Source of the DNA: Isoetes taiwanensis
Lineage: Eukaryota > Streptophyta > Lycopodiopsida > Isoetales > Isoetaceae
Length of the DNA stretch: 64,000 bases
NCBI GenBank assembly: GCA_021234155.1
Contig: JAJEKV010000041.1
Span: 5,140,829-5,204,828 of the forward strand
Reading direction: 5' to 3'
The notes beneath the pieces were generated by a model. The model did no database searches and was not told the origin of the DNA. It worked only from the letters and a program-made list of their open reading frames with translations. Within the stretch, counting starts at the first letter, position 1; each line of letters opens with the position of its first letter. Made by a program: the position numbers and the translations under genes. Shown in pieces: positions 45,350 through 57,391 of this stretch.

Positions 45350-46185
45350 CCTTAGGATAATGCTGTCCTCGGCATTAAGCTAAGGTGACGAACCTGCGAC
45401 AGTCCTGCAAAAACTCACAACTTGAATATAGAGACTTAACTTAATTGAAAGGATCAACTTCCCGTTAATTACTTATTACATAATTATAAGCCTATATTTA
45501 TAACTTATACAATTATATAGCTGTAATAATTATTATTACAGGGAGTTTGTCGCGGTGGCCAAGGCCGCCGCATGCATTTGTTTTTTTTTTTGAGTTGTTT
45601 TGTTAGGCAGTATGTGCCCCATTATATATAACATTTGCTATATATTATATATTTGACATCAATATATTTCTCTTTCATTTGACATCAAAGCAATTCAATT
45701 TCTTGCATACGTAGGCAATTCATTAAAAAGTACAAACTAACGGCGTAATGCATTATATACGTAGCATTGATGCATGACTCAATTGGATGATGAAGACGTG
45801 GAAAACTTGAGCGCCCATATTTTTTTGTATCTAAGTGGTAGCCCCCCAATTAAGTTAGCTTCCATCCATCCAACTTAAGCTACATAACATACAATACGTG
45901 TGAATCAAGAACAAAACTATAAGGGAATATTCCAGCAAAGACAAAACTATGAAAAGTTTATAGATAGGTAGATTCCTAGTATATAGAAACTTTATTATAA
46001 CACAACCACTCCAAGATTTGGTACACCTGCAAAGCCTATTTATAGAGAGAGTTCATCTGAAGAAAGAATTATGGACAAAGAATTATGTAAATGTAGCACA
46101 TTCATCTGCACTACCAACAACATGTTGCTCATCTTACAATGGACTCAGTGTTGTAATTATTGTTGCTGCATATTGTCGTTCCACT
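45350..46185. other. Non-coding AT-rich stretch
   Basis: No gene recognised; mainly AT-rich sequence. Confidence 0.45.
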
Positions 46186-46188
46186 GCA

Positions 46189-46273
46189 AGATGTATAAAG
46201 GTATGGAAGCCATATTCAACATCTCTCTCAAGATGTATAAAGGTATGGAAGCCATATTCAACATCTCTCTCAA
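46189..46273. repeat. Perfect 42-bp tandem duplication
   Basis: The unit 'aagatgtataaaggtatgga' + 'agccatattcaacatctctctc' occurs twice without change. Confidence 0.95.
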
Positions 46274-46279
46274 GGCTGC

Positions 46280-48990
46280 TTGCTCAAGTGCTCCCCAAAT
46301 TTTCTGCTCTGTTCTGCCAATTTCTCAAGTAGCAGATTTGATTCATGTTCTTTATAGACCTGCAAGAACCTTCTAGAACTCCATCCTGATTTGGACTCTA
46401 CAATGAATTTCAAAATTCAGAGAAGCCCATATTATGTAGGATGTTAAAAAATGCTCATTTTGCATGTATCAATGCGGCTGTCAGTGTGCCAGCATTGTGG
46501 TTAGATTTTACAACATAACACAGATTTGCATCATTTTTTAAAACATTCAACCATTAGAGAGATCCCGCAAGCAAAATAAAAAAAATTAACATGCATTTTA
46601 TCTACTGAGGAGTGATGAAAAGGAACAGACACTTCAACAATTTTGTATTGTGTGTAGTTGTCTTGTGTCTCCAACAACTTAATGAGCACCACTCATTTGG
46701 ATCTATAGCTGCGGTAAGAAACGAGAAGGACTGGTTAAGAGGGAAGGATCAAGAAACCTAGAGTTTAAATCAAGCTTAAAACAAAGCTCTCTATGTTTAT
46801 ATGCTCTCTATGTTCTTATATTTCGGTTCTGTTCCAACTACAAAATCCAATATCTTAGCCCATCTACATAACACATTCAAAATATCAGTTGCTTCTATGC
46901 TTTTATCATCAGACAGGCCATATAACAGAAGATCGTTTTGGATTGAGCATATTAAGTTAATTGTTTCAAAAGATGCAATAAGCAAAAGTCACTTACCTTT
47001 TCAAAATCTCTTCATGTTTTCTGCTACTTCAGCTTGAGTCATCTAGGCTAGTCTTAAATCGAGATTGTGCTTCACAAATCGTGTATGAATATTGAACTCA
47101 GAAGCTTGAAGACGAACATGATCAGCTCAATAAACTTACTGTATAGTAGGCTCACAAGGAAACAAATAACTGTCAGTCATATGATACACACAACCCATAT
47201 AACATAGATTCTACGTCCACTTCCACATATCTAGCCTGCAGACGTTTGAAACTGTAACTGCTTTTTTTGGCAGGAGTAATTGTGAATCATGATCCCTTTT
47301 AAGACGATGGTAACTTGACGTGATTACAAACTGCATTATACAAACCTGTGATGAGACATGAAATAATGATCAGATAACCTAAAATATCTTAAACAAATCT
47401 GTATTTTTGCTAATTAAAGCAACAGACAATCAACACGATGAATAAAAAACCAATCAAGAACATGTCCCTATTTTTGCTGGCATCACATCGTCAACATTGG
47501 AAAAAAGTGTTGAAGGGCAAGTCGCCTCTGCTGCCTTTAAAATTGGAGAAGTTGCTGCTTTTCATAGTTTTCGAGTATATAAAATGGGAAAAATGTCTGA
47601 TGGAAGTCGATATCATACATTTTTAGAAGGATCGGAAACTAAAGACTAAGATTGATGCTTCCATTATGTGGTGGGTAATAATTGATTCTTGCCATCAAAC
47701 AAAAACATGTTCAGGCTTGATAATAAGGAAAAGAAGGAAGCGGGTGCAAAATTACATGTCAGAGGATAGCGGCAACTGTCAAAGCATAATCAGAGCGACC
47801 TATAACTATGTATCGCCACTATTAAAGCATAATCAGTGTGACCTGTAACTATGTGTCACGCTGAAACACATCCGGTTTATGTAAACCGGCTCATAATCAC
47901 AACCATAGTCGGGGCGGCCTTAATAGAAACGAAAAAGAGACAACAAACAGAATACTTATGTCAAAGCAAGGGCGGAAGAGAAAGATTTATTCACAAAGGC
48001 AGAATAGTTGGTTGGGACACACAAAACACAAATTCACAGAAGCAAAATAGCTTGTTGGAACACACAAAACACAAACTACAGTTTGAAAAGATGTAAGATC
48101 ATTTTTCTTTGGACCTTCTCGTTGGAAGTATGTAGGAGATAGATGTCTAGATTTTTCTGACCCCATTTAGAAATTTTGATGTCTCAATTTTCAAAGGGTC
48201 ACATCGGTTAAGAACAAAATATTTTTGGGAACGCTATCAGTTGAGGCAAATCTTGATGAAGACCTTTGCAATGTTTTGAGATTGCAATAATTGTCTTCCA
48301 TTTTTTTTGTTTTGTGGCCAAATGTCATCCGAAGCCTTGACAACAACCATCTAATATGTCTACTTTGTTAGGTTGGAGAACCAATACTCATTCAAGACTC
48401 CTGTCTTTGCTTTAATGCCTTGAAAGGCCTCCCTGGTAGTCCATTCTTTCTAATCCATTACTTTGCACATTTTGTCTTGGTGACTTTTCGTAAATATTGC
48501 ACTATTTACAGGCCCATATATGTAAGCCTTTTGGACCTGTGACAACTACTTCTCATGGTTCGAGATTTGTGATTTTAGATTTCTAATTCTGAACCGAGAG
48601 TGTTACTGTTTGTACTGTATACTTGGGGAAGGCCTCTGTAATATGCCACTGTGTTTGCTAATTCTAGCTGATTTTTTTGTGGCTATAAATCTCATTTTTT
48701 AGTCAAGACCACTTCTAGCATGCACCAAATTTATGCACAGGTCCACTGGAACTGCAAGAAGACTATTATGAGCAGAAAAATGGCAGAAGACTTCTGAGCA
48801 GAAAAAAGGCAGAATCTTACAGTATTAGTCTGAAGGCGAAGTTAGATTCGTATGGCAAATTTGACGAATTGCTGCTTCTTCTTGCTTTGAATTCTGGCTA
48901 TGTTGGCCGAGATTTGTTCCTGGGCTTCAAGCCCCTTATTCGATGAAAGTTAGCACAACAATCTAGACCAGGTTTCAGCATTAATTTAGT
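46280..48990. other. Non-coding stretch
   Basis: Only short unremarkable frames. I looked for splice-bounded exons on both strands and found none I can support. Short repeats occur at 47,770-47,850 ('actatgt.tc.c.ctg' and 'aagcataatcag'). Confidence 0.45.
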
Positions 48991-48997
48991 ATTAGGA

Positions 48998-49309
48998 ATG
49001 GATCAACAAAGGAATGAAATAGTGCAATCTAAGCTCGATCGATACTGCCCAGCGGGAAACAGGGATGGATGCTTATTATGTCCAAATGTGTTTTGGCATG
49101 TCAATCTAATTCTACACTTTCATCATGATTTTGGATTAAATACCACTCATGCCAAAGCTGCTATGCACAAAATGGGACTGATTTTTCGTCCAAACAAATC
49201 TGCTACGCATCGATTGATTGCCTGCGATGATTCAAGTTGCAGAAAAGTGAGCCACGCAAGTTGTTTCAGAGCTCAGCTCGAAATACCGAATTCAATCCCC
49301 TTTGCCTAA
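48998..49309 (+). CDS. Hypothetical Cys/His-rich ORF (103 aa)
   Basis: A plus-strand frame with six Cys and several His, spaced 'YCPAGNRDGCLLCP', 'FHHDF' and 'CDDSSCRKVSHASCF'. The pattern suggests possible metal binding but fits no finger I know. It has no neighbours of known function, and chance is not excluded. Confidence 0.25.
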   Translation: MDQQRNEIVQSKLDRYCPAGNRDGCLLCPNVFWHVNLILHFHHDFGLNTTHAKAAMHKMGLIFRPNKSATHRLIACDDSSCRKVSHASCFRAQLEIPNSIPFA

Positions 49310-49559
49310 GTCATCTATGCCCAAGTCGCCAGAGTTGAGCCCCATTTCGCCCGATTCATTGATATACAAATGATGTTCGCTATATGCCTCTTTTTCTTGC
49401 ACCTGTAACAAACCGCCCTTTTTATAAAGAAGAAGCTTCTAGGAGCTAGTTTCTGCAACCGGCTTCCATGAATCCTAGTGCTCGTACCCTTCAGACCCAA
49501 CTACTCTAAAGCAACCGTTATCTGCATGTGATTCTGCCCTGTTCGTATTTATCCTAGAC

Positions 49560-50285
49560 AATTGAAGATCCGAGAATCATTTAATAGCTTCCATTACATT
49601 GATTTATACGCAACTGAACAGCCAGGTATCTGCTTGAATCTACACCGCTACACACACCTGATGCTACCCCTGATGCCGGAGGCGCCAACCATTAGCCGTC
49701 AACTGCACAGAAGCTCAAACAAAAAGAAAAGGAGGACAAAGAACAGGCGCCCAAAAAACAGGCGCCCAACCCAGCCCTCCGCAAGTTTCAAATGCAGGCG
49801 TCACTTAACTCAAATACCACTTCCGTCGCCTCTAATCCAGAAACTCCGTTTCCCAAACCTATAGCCGCCACAGGCCGCTCTGGGTTAAACCGGCCGGCCG
49901 CTCCCTTTTATACCAAAACAAAGACGTCTCCAGTTCATTCGAGAAGCCCCAGCGTTCCGATTACCTTCCAGAAAATCCTGGACACTGCAGCTTCTAGAAA
50001 CGGCGCCTCATCCTCCTACAATCTTCTAGTAGGGGGAGCCATTAAAAAATTTAAACTCAATTTCTATTTATGGAACATTCCAGAAACTGCCCCATTATAA
50101 TTATATGTTAGAGATAAAAGTTTGCACACATAATATTATCACAACAAATTTAGGAGTTCATAGTTAAGTCTAAAAATCTATGGCTCCTGTCTTCTCGTAA
50201 CGTGTTCCCTGCTCCATGCTTCCCTTCACTGGCCTGCACAAGTAACACATTACGTTATTTTAGTTAATAAGTTTGTGGTTTTAGG
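49560..50285. other. Region with short open frames, no recognised gene
   Basis: Plus frames 49,562-49,864 (basic, KKKRRTKNRR) and 49,792-50,100 are open and GC-richer than the surroundings, with 'aggcgcccaa' twice at 49,744-49,768. They may be part of an unrecognised transcript or the LTR region of the neighbouring chromovirus. Confidence 0.3.
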
Positions 50286-50289
50286 GGAC

Positions 50290-50850
50290 CACCCTCCTAA
50301 CTACCTCCTTGAGCCGAACTATTAGCTCAAAGTTACCCCTACTACCTTGCACTCGATTATGGCCCATAGGATTTGAGCGTAAGGACCGTTTAAGACGATC
50401 CTATCATCGCCCATGATTAGGTGTTACCTTGTACAAGATCCTCTTGATCGTGTACATTCACAGTGTCTCATGCCCCTTGTGGTTTAAGCTAGGGAACGTC
50501 CCAGACGATCCCATCATCGCGCATGATCACACTTACCTCATCATGACCCCCCATGGTCATTGCACATGTCGTGCACCGTGGCATAGAGAACATCTTAACG
50601 ATGATCCAATCGCCCACGATCCATGCCTACTCGTGCATGACGCTTTCAGTCATTCACACCAGCAGTGCATCATGGCCCTAAAGGTTTAAGCTAGGGAACC
50701 CTCCATTGATCCCATCGTCGCCCACGATGCTGCACTCCTCTCACATGACCCTTCCGGTCATGCACACTCTTGGTGCATACTGGCCTAGAGAACGCCCCTT
50801 GGGGGGGATCTCATTATCGCCTACACTCCAAGATCTTCGCGTACGCATCT
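50290..50850. repeat. Tandem ~100-bp repeat
   Basis: Five degenerate units, each carrying 'gatcccatcatcgcccatgatc' variants (about 50,396, 50,505, 50,605, 50,712 and 50,806). 'ggtttaagctagggaac' occurs twice (50,482 and 50,682). It lies just behind the chromovirus coding end and may be part of its LTR. Confidence 0.7.
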
Positions 50851-50904
50851 CACTACCCTAGAATTCATACGCTTTCCTGCACTTACACTAAGGCATACAC
50901 AAGC

Positions 50905-52600
50905 TTACCTAAGAGCACCTGAAGGGTTGGCATCGACCAATTCGGAGATGACTTGGCCGTCGATTTGCTTCAAGAATTCCAGGTATTGCTTCTCTAGATC
51001 TTGCTTTAATACCCATGTTGCATCTTCCACGGGGAAGTGCTTCCACTTGACCAAGTATTGGAGGAACTGAGACCTTATTATCTCCATAAATGCTTTGTCG
51101 AGAATTAGCTCGGGAACTATTTTGATTTGCTCCTCCATCATCTCTAACAAGGTTAGAGTCTCCAAGACCTCTTCTGGGTTTGGGGTGTGCCTATTTAATA
51201 GGCTCATGTGGAAGACTTTGTGGACCTTTAGACGGGCAGGTATGTCGAGCTTGTAAGCTTGGCTCCGTACTCGCTTCAAAATCTTGAAAGATCCTGCCCA
51301 CCTTGGAGAAGCTCCTTTACAATTGTAGATGCGAAGCTTCACTTGCTTGACCTTTACTTGAGCCAAACTTTATCTCCCACAACAAACTCTCGAGGAATTT
51401 TTATGTCTATCTGCTGGACTCTTCTGATGTGCCCTTACTATTTGAAGATATTCTTGCACTTCTACCACAAGCTACTGCATATCTGTCGTCGTTGTTGAGA
51501 CACTTCTATCTTGGACACTCGATTGTGTCATGATTGGGGTCAAGCATTGATAACCGTAACCGATCGTGAAGGGAGACATCTTCGATGACTCTTGCTTCAT
51601 ATTATTGTCCGCAACTCGGCTAGGTGGATGTAATCGGCCCATTTGGGTTGGTTCTTCCAAACATAATTTCTCAACATGTCTTCCAAGATTCTGTTGGTGC
51701 GCTCCATTTTCCCATCTGACTACGGATGGTAAGCAGAACTCATCCACAAGTTGGTGCAGATCGTGTTGGTGAAGTCTTGCCAAAAGGCACTGAAGAACTT
51801 CGGATCTCTATGGTGATGATCGCCATGTGTATTCCATGCAATCTAAAAACTTTCCTTGGTAAACAACAAGGCTGTAACATTCCTAACCGACATGCCCTTA
51901 ACCAACTGGGCAAAACCATATAGACGTTTATGAGTAATCGCTTCTACTCATTTATGCTGGTGTCTCTGGAATGCGACATCAAGATCCATTCGAGCGGTCT
52001 CCATGGGTCCGTTCCAATCTCTCCCACTAGAACTATGCTCATCCTCGAGCATCACAAGCCATAGGCCGCACCATCCATGGTGTCCAAGACCAAGTCATGA
52101 CCTACCGTCCAACAGTATTCCGGGTCATACTTGCCTCCATGGAGACTCGAACTCGAGCTCTGCTCTGATACCAAATGTAATGTTCCTAACCGACATGCCC
52201 TTAACCAACTGCGCAAAACCTCTAGACGTTTATGAGTAGTCGCTCCTACCCATTTATGCCGGTGTCTCTGGAATACGACATCAAGATCCATTCGAGCGGT
52301 CTCCATGGGTCTGTTGCAAAGGCTGGATCCAAAGTTGTGCTTGTGGTGCGGCATGGCAAGAATGTGCCCTTTTGATAACTTATCTACCACAACCATCAAA
52401 GCATCAAGGCTCCTTGTTGGTCCTTGAAAGGCCCCCTATGAAATCCATGCTGACGGCTTTCCACTTGGCATCTGTCACTGACCAGGGCTCCGAAGCTCCC
52501 GGAATTCGAAGTTGTTCTGCCTTTGTCTGCTGACACAACTAATATTCTTGGATATACTTGACTATCTGCTTCTATCTTATTCGTAATTGTGATTGATGAT
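50905..52600 (-). mobile_element. Ty3/gypsy chromovirus pol remnant, interrupted
   Basis: On the minus strand, 52,560-52,319 reads an integrase start. It has a 'CQQTKAEQLRIPG' zinc-binding tail, then 'VSMDFIGGF', which carries the first catalytic Asp. A 446-bp TRIM follows. The integrase then resumes at 51,860-51,470 ('MSSAYHPWSDGKMERTN', 'NYVWKNQPKWADYIHLAE', 'KMSPFTIGYGY'). The ORF 51,366-50,905 gives the integrase tail ('ASPRWAGSFKILKRV', 'KVHKVFHMSLLN') and a chromodomain ('YLVKWKHFPVEDATW'). Frame shifts show decay. RT and gag are not in the window. Confidence 0.85.
51873..52318 (-). mobile_element. TRIM (miniature LTR retrotransposon), copy 2
   Basis: 446 bp with LTRs of about 144 bp (51,873-52,016 and 52,176-52,318), TG...CA ends, and a 5-bp target duplication AAGGC (51,868-51,872 and 52,319-52,323). 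On the minus strand, primer site TTGGTATCAGAGCAG (52,175-52,161) follows the first LTR and purine tract TAGTGGGAGAGAT precedes the second. The 159-bp interior is non-coding. Its LTRs match copy 1 at the ends, so both belong to one family. It is nested in the chromovirus integrase. Confidence 0.9.
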
Positions 52601-52609
52601 AATGTTGGA

Positions 52610-53135
52610 AAGGGAATATATGACTTATTTTGTAGGATGACTATTTGACAAGTTCATGTAGCATTCTCCTTTTAAAAGGTAAAATCTTAGCTTTATTTTT
52701 ACAGACAATATATGATCAGTTTTAGAATAGAGAAAAGGTTATGTCTTAAATTATAGGCTCTCACATCGATTTGTTGCAAGTAGAATTTATCCAAGCGAAC
52801 CATCCAAATGAAAGGTGTTTATTACAGAGTTTCCAACGAATCATGTAAAGACCATCTTTATGGTCTCCAATGAAACATTTATATGAACGTAAAGGACGGC
52901 TGGGTCCAATCCAGCCGTCTCATCCAATGAATAAGTGACACGTGTCATATTTTCTTTATCTGAAAAATTGTGCAAGTTCTTTACTCTGCATTCCGCCACT
53001 TTTACTCCGCGTTCCATCATTTTTACTGCCTTTCTGAGCTTTTCTTATCTGCTCTTCTGATATTTTCATCTGGATGCAGACACGTGGTATGGCTCTTCTA
53101 ATATTTTCACCTGGATGCAGGCCGTCCTCTATGTT
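52610..53135. other. Non-coding stretch
   Basis: No gene recognised. 'ctcttctgatattttcatctggatgcag' recurs at 53,053-53,080 and 53,093-53,120 as a small duplication. Confidence 0.5.
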
Positions 53136-53140
53136 GAGAG

Positions 53141-53237
53141 AAAGGCCCTGTGGCCTTCTTTCCGGAAGGTCAAGCAGGCTTCCGCGCTTCGCGCGTTGGC
53201 CACCTTTCCCTTCTGGAAAGAAGGCCACAAGGCCTTT
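53141..53237. repeat. 29-bp inverted repeat, 39-nt loop
   Basis: Arms 53,141-53,169 and 53,209-53,237 pair at 27 of 29 positions (AAAGGCC.TGTGGCCTTCTTTCC). The loop contains GCGCTTCGCGCG. A transcript would fold as a microRNA-precursor-sized hairpin, but no star-strand bulge pattern can be judged. Confidence 0.9.
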
Positions 53238-53239
53238 CC

Positions 53240-54119
53240 CTTATATATAAAGTTACTCAAATGATTCGATGGATTGACACCTGTAGATCTAAGCAGTTTT
53301 GCCCATTTTTCTGCTATCATAATGGGCAACATAATTGCTTCTTCCTGTACTGTTGTAATTATCATTGTGAATAGCAAAACACTTAGTTTGAAACTCTACT
53401 TGCCTACTTCAAGGAACATATTTGAAGGGATTTCTATTTCTAATATAGACTCTGTTGTTGCTGGGGATGTGTAGTGGATGCCCATCATAGAATGACGTGC
53501 AAAACCTCCCATCAGTGCATGCAGGGTCCTAATTGGCATCATTATAAATCATTTATTTTTGTCTTCAAATTGGCATCATTGCAAACTTTGAGCATATAAT
53601 GATGGTGTAATAGCAACCTAAAATTGTGTTTTACACTCTCATGTCAATAAAAACTTATGTTGTTTTTTTAAACATATCTGTCATTTGTGTATTTCATATT
53701 TTTGAGGTGCCAGTTCAAGGTCAAAGAAGTGAGCCTTTACGTTCCTATTTCCTTTACTATCAGGTTTGAGAACGTGAAGATAAAAAATTCCCTTTTGGTA
53801 TGAATTCTTCTGCTAGTTTGGACATGCATTTTTTGTGCCGACTTTTTAAGTTTATAGGTTTGCTACAACGAATATGATGTCTATCCTAAATGGAATGCAA
53901 GGAACAATTATAGGCATTCATAAAATAGGCTTGCAACAAAAATTTCAATTTATTTTATTTGCAAAAAGGGACTTGAAGGTGAATTTTCCTTAGCAAAAAC
54001 TCCCCTTATAAGTGAGTCGGCCCAAAGAAATGTTCGCAGCAGCTGGCCAGAGTCGGTCCAGAGGAACGTTCACCTCAGCCTTGGCCGCCACAATAAATTT
54101 CATGTAACCAATATATTGG
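53240..54119. other. Non-coding stretch
   Basis: No gene recognised. Confidence 0.45.
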
Positions 54120-54935
<816 letters not shown>

Positions 54936-55136
54936 TCACTTTTCTGTAGTTTACTAGTTTTTTTTTTTTTTTTAAGGCAAGGCTAAATTATCTTATATTA
55001 TAATGTTATACCGTCAGTGTGTAGTGCATCAAGCCCTAATTTGAATGGCCGAGATCATTTAGGTGCATCCAAAGGCCGAGATTTCTCGCATAACTTCCTA
55101 CCACCGTGATTGATCATATTTTGATCTCTTATGGGG

Positions 55137-56860
55137 AAAGGGTAAAGAAAAAGGAAAGAGGAAAGAGAGAACATGAAGGGCAAAAAGGCACGGGGAAAAG
55201 GGAAAAAGAGAAAGGGAAAAGGGTGGGGTAAGAGAAAAGAAAAAAGCATGGGAAAAGGGAAAGGGAAAGAAAAAATCAAAAGGGAGGGGGGAAGGGAACC
55301 TGAGAAAAGGACACGAGGAAAAGGGGAAGAGGTAAAGGGGAAAAGGGAAGGGGAAATGGCATAGAAGAAAGGAAAAGAGAGGGGAAAAGGGTCAAGAATG
55401 GGAAAAGGAAGGAAAAAGAAAAAGACCATGGGAAAAAGAAAGGGAAAAAGAGCATGGGAAAAAGAAGAAAAAGGAAAAGGGTGAGGAAAGAAGAAAAGGG
55501 AAGGGAAAAATGGCATGGGAAAGGAAAAGAGAAGGAAAAGGGAAGGGAAAAGGGGCACCGAGAAAAGGAAATGAGTGAAAGGTTGGGAAAATGAGGAAAA
55601 GGGCAGGGAAAAGAGGGAACAGGAGAAGGGGAGGGAAAAAGGGCATGGAAAAGGTGAAAGCAGAAAGAAAAAAGGAGGGGGAAAGGAGGAAATAGAACCT
55701 GGAAAAAGGGCATTAGACAAAGGGAAAAGGGAAATGAGAAAAGGGAAGGGGAAAAGGGAAACAGAAAAAAAGGAACGAGACATGGAAAAAAGAAAAAGGG
55801 AAGAGGGAAAGGGTGGGGGAAAATAGGAAAATGGGCATAGAAAAAAAGGAAAGAGAAACAATGTGGGAAGGGCATGGGAAAAGGAAAGGAAGGGAGAAAG
55901 AGCGAAGGAAAGGTAAAAAGGGCACAAGTAAAAGAGAAAGTGGGAAAGGATTGGGAAAGGAGGAAAATGGAAAGGAAAAGTCCATCATGAAAAGGGAAAA
56001 GAAAAAAGACCGAGAAAAGGAAAAGAGGAAAAGGGTCAGAAAAGGAGGAAAAGGGAGGGGGAAAAGGGGAACAGGAGAAGGGTGAGGAGCAAGAAATTGA
56101 AAAAGAGGAAGAGGAAAGGGGAAAAGGGCACGGAAAAAAAAGGGAAGAGAGAAAGAGTGAGGAAAGGGGAAAACGAGCAGAGGAAATGGGAAAAGGAAAA
56201 GTGGAAAAGGGAAAAGGAGGAGAAGGTGGGAAAAGGTGAAAATGGGAACATAAAAAGGGTAGAGAAAAGGGTATGGAAAGAGGCATAGGGAAAGAGAAAA
56301 GGAAAAAGAAGGAAGAAAGGAAAGAGAAAAAGGGAACGGAAAAAAGCGAAAAGGTGGCGAAAGAATGAAAATGGAAGGGAAAGGAAAAAGGAAAAGGAAG
56401 GCGGAAATGGGGAGGTAAGGAAAATGGGCACGAGGAAAATGGGAGAGGGAAATGGAAAAAGAGAAGCGGAAAAGGGCAAGGGATAAAAAGGAAGATGATG
56501 GGAAAAGGAAGAAAAAGTGCATATGAAAAGGTGGGGAAAAGAGATGAAAAAGGGCATGGAAAAAGGGAAAGGGAAAGTGAAAAGGAAAAGAAAAAGGGAA
56601 GGGCGGGGAAATGATGAAAAGGGAAGAGAAAAACTCCGTCAGAAAAAAAAAAGGAAGGGAAAACGGAAATGGGAAAGGGAAGCGAAGTGAAGGGAGAAGG
56701 AGGTAAAAAAGGAAAAAAGAAAGAAGGGAAAAAGAAGATGTATAGGAAAAAATAGAAAAAAGAGAAATGGAAAAAGAAAAGTGTGTAGAGAAACGAGCGA
56801 GAAGGGAAATGCGGAATAGAGCAAAAGGAAAAAGGAAGAGGAAGAGGAAGGGTGTCGAAT
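55137..56860. repeat. 1.7-kb polypurine tract
   Basis: The plus strand is almost only A and G (GGGAAAAGG-type words) for about 1.7 kb. Isolated 'catgg', 'cac' and 'tgg' interruptions recur at irregular intervals, suggesting a degenerate minisatellite of 'gggcatgggaaaagg' units. Minus-strand frames up to 383 codons read Phe/Pro/Ser/Leu only and are artefacts of composition. Confidence 0.95.
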
Positions 56861-57391
56861 GCACAAAAGCCTCTTAAACCTCAGCAATGTTAGGCTTGGT
56901 TTCTATTAGGTTTTCGTCCACACAGATTTCCAACTTATGCTTAGCAAATGCTGGGCACCATTACTAGTATTATATAAAGAATTAGATTACACAAAAGTGA
57001 AAAAACGAAACAAAAAACTCCTAGGGGCATGAGCAAGGCATGTTTTAGAGTTCAACTATCTCCATGTTTTAGAGTTCAACTATCTCCATCCTGGACCCAG
57101 GAACACTTGAAGTAGTGAAGGAGGCCTTGGACTGTGCCAATCCTATCCATGGATTTATCGTAGGCATGACCCATCTTCCTGATATGAGCGATGGCCATTA
57201 GAGCTACCGCTTGGTGGAAGGAGCTCTTTATCATGCCGATTGAAATTCTTTGCTCACCAAGGGCCACCGGGCACCTACGTTTCCATGCTACCCATAAGGC
57301 AATGCAAATGATAGAGTAGCCAAGCTTATCAGTCTGCAACATTCCAATTTCTGGCCATTGAAGTTGAGATGCATCGAGGTGAATCAAGGGA

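Noticed and set aside
55055-56887. Minus-strand ORFs of 290-383 codons rich in Phe, Pro, Ser and Leu
   Set aside because: They arise only because the complementary strand is almost pure A/G, so stop codons are rare. The peptide is low-complexity in every frame and overlaps itself in several frames.
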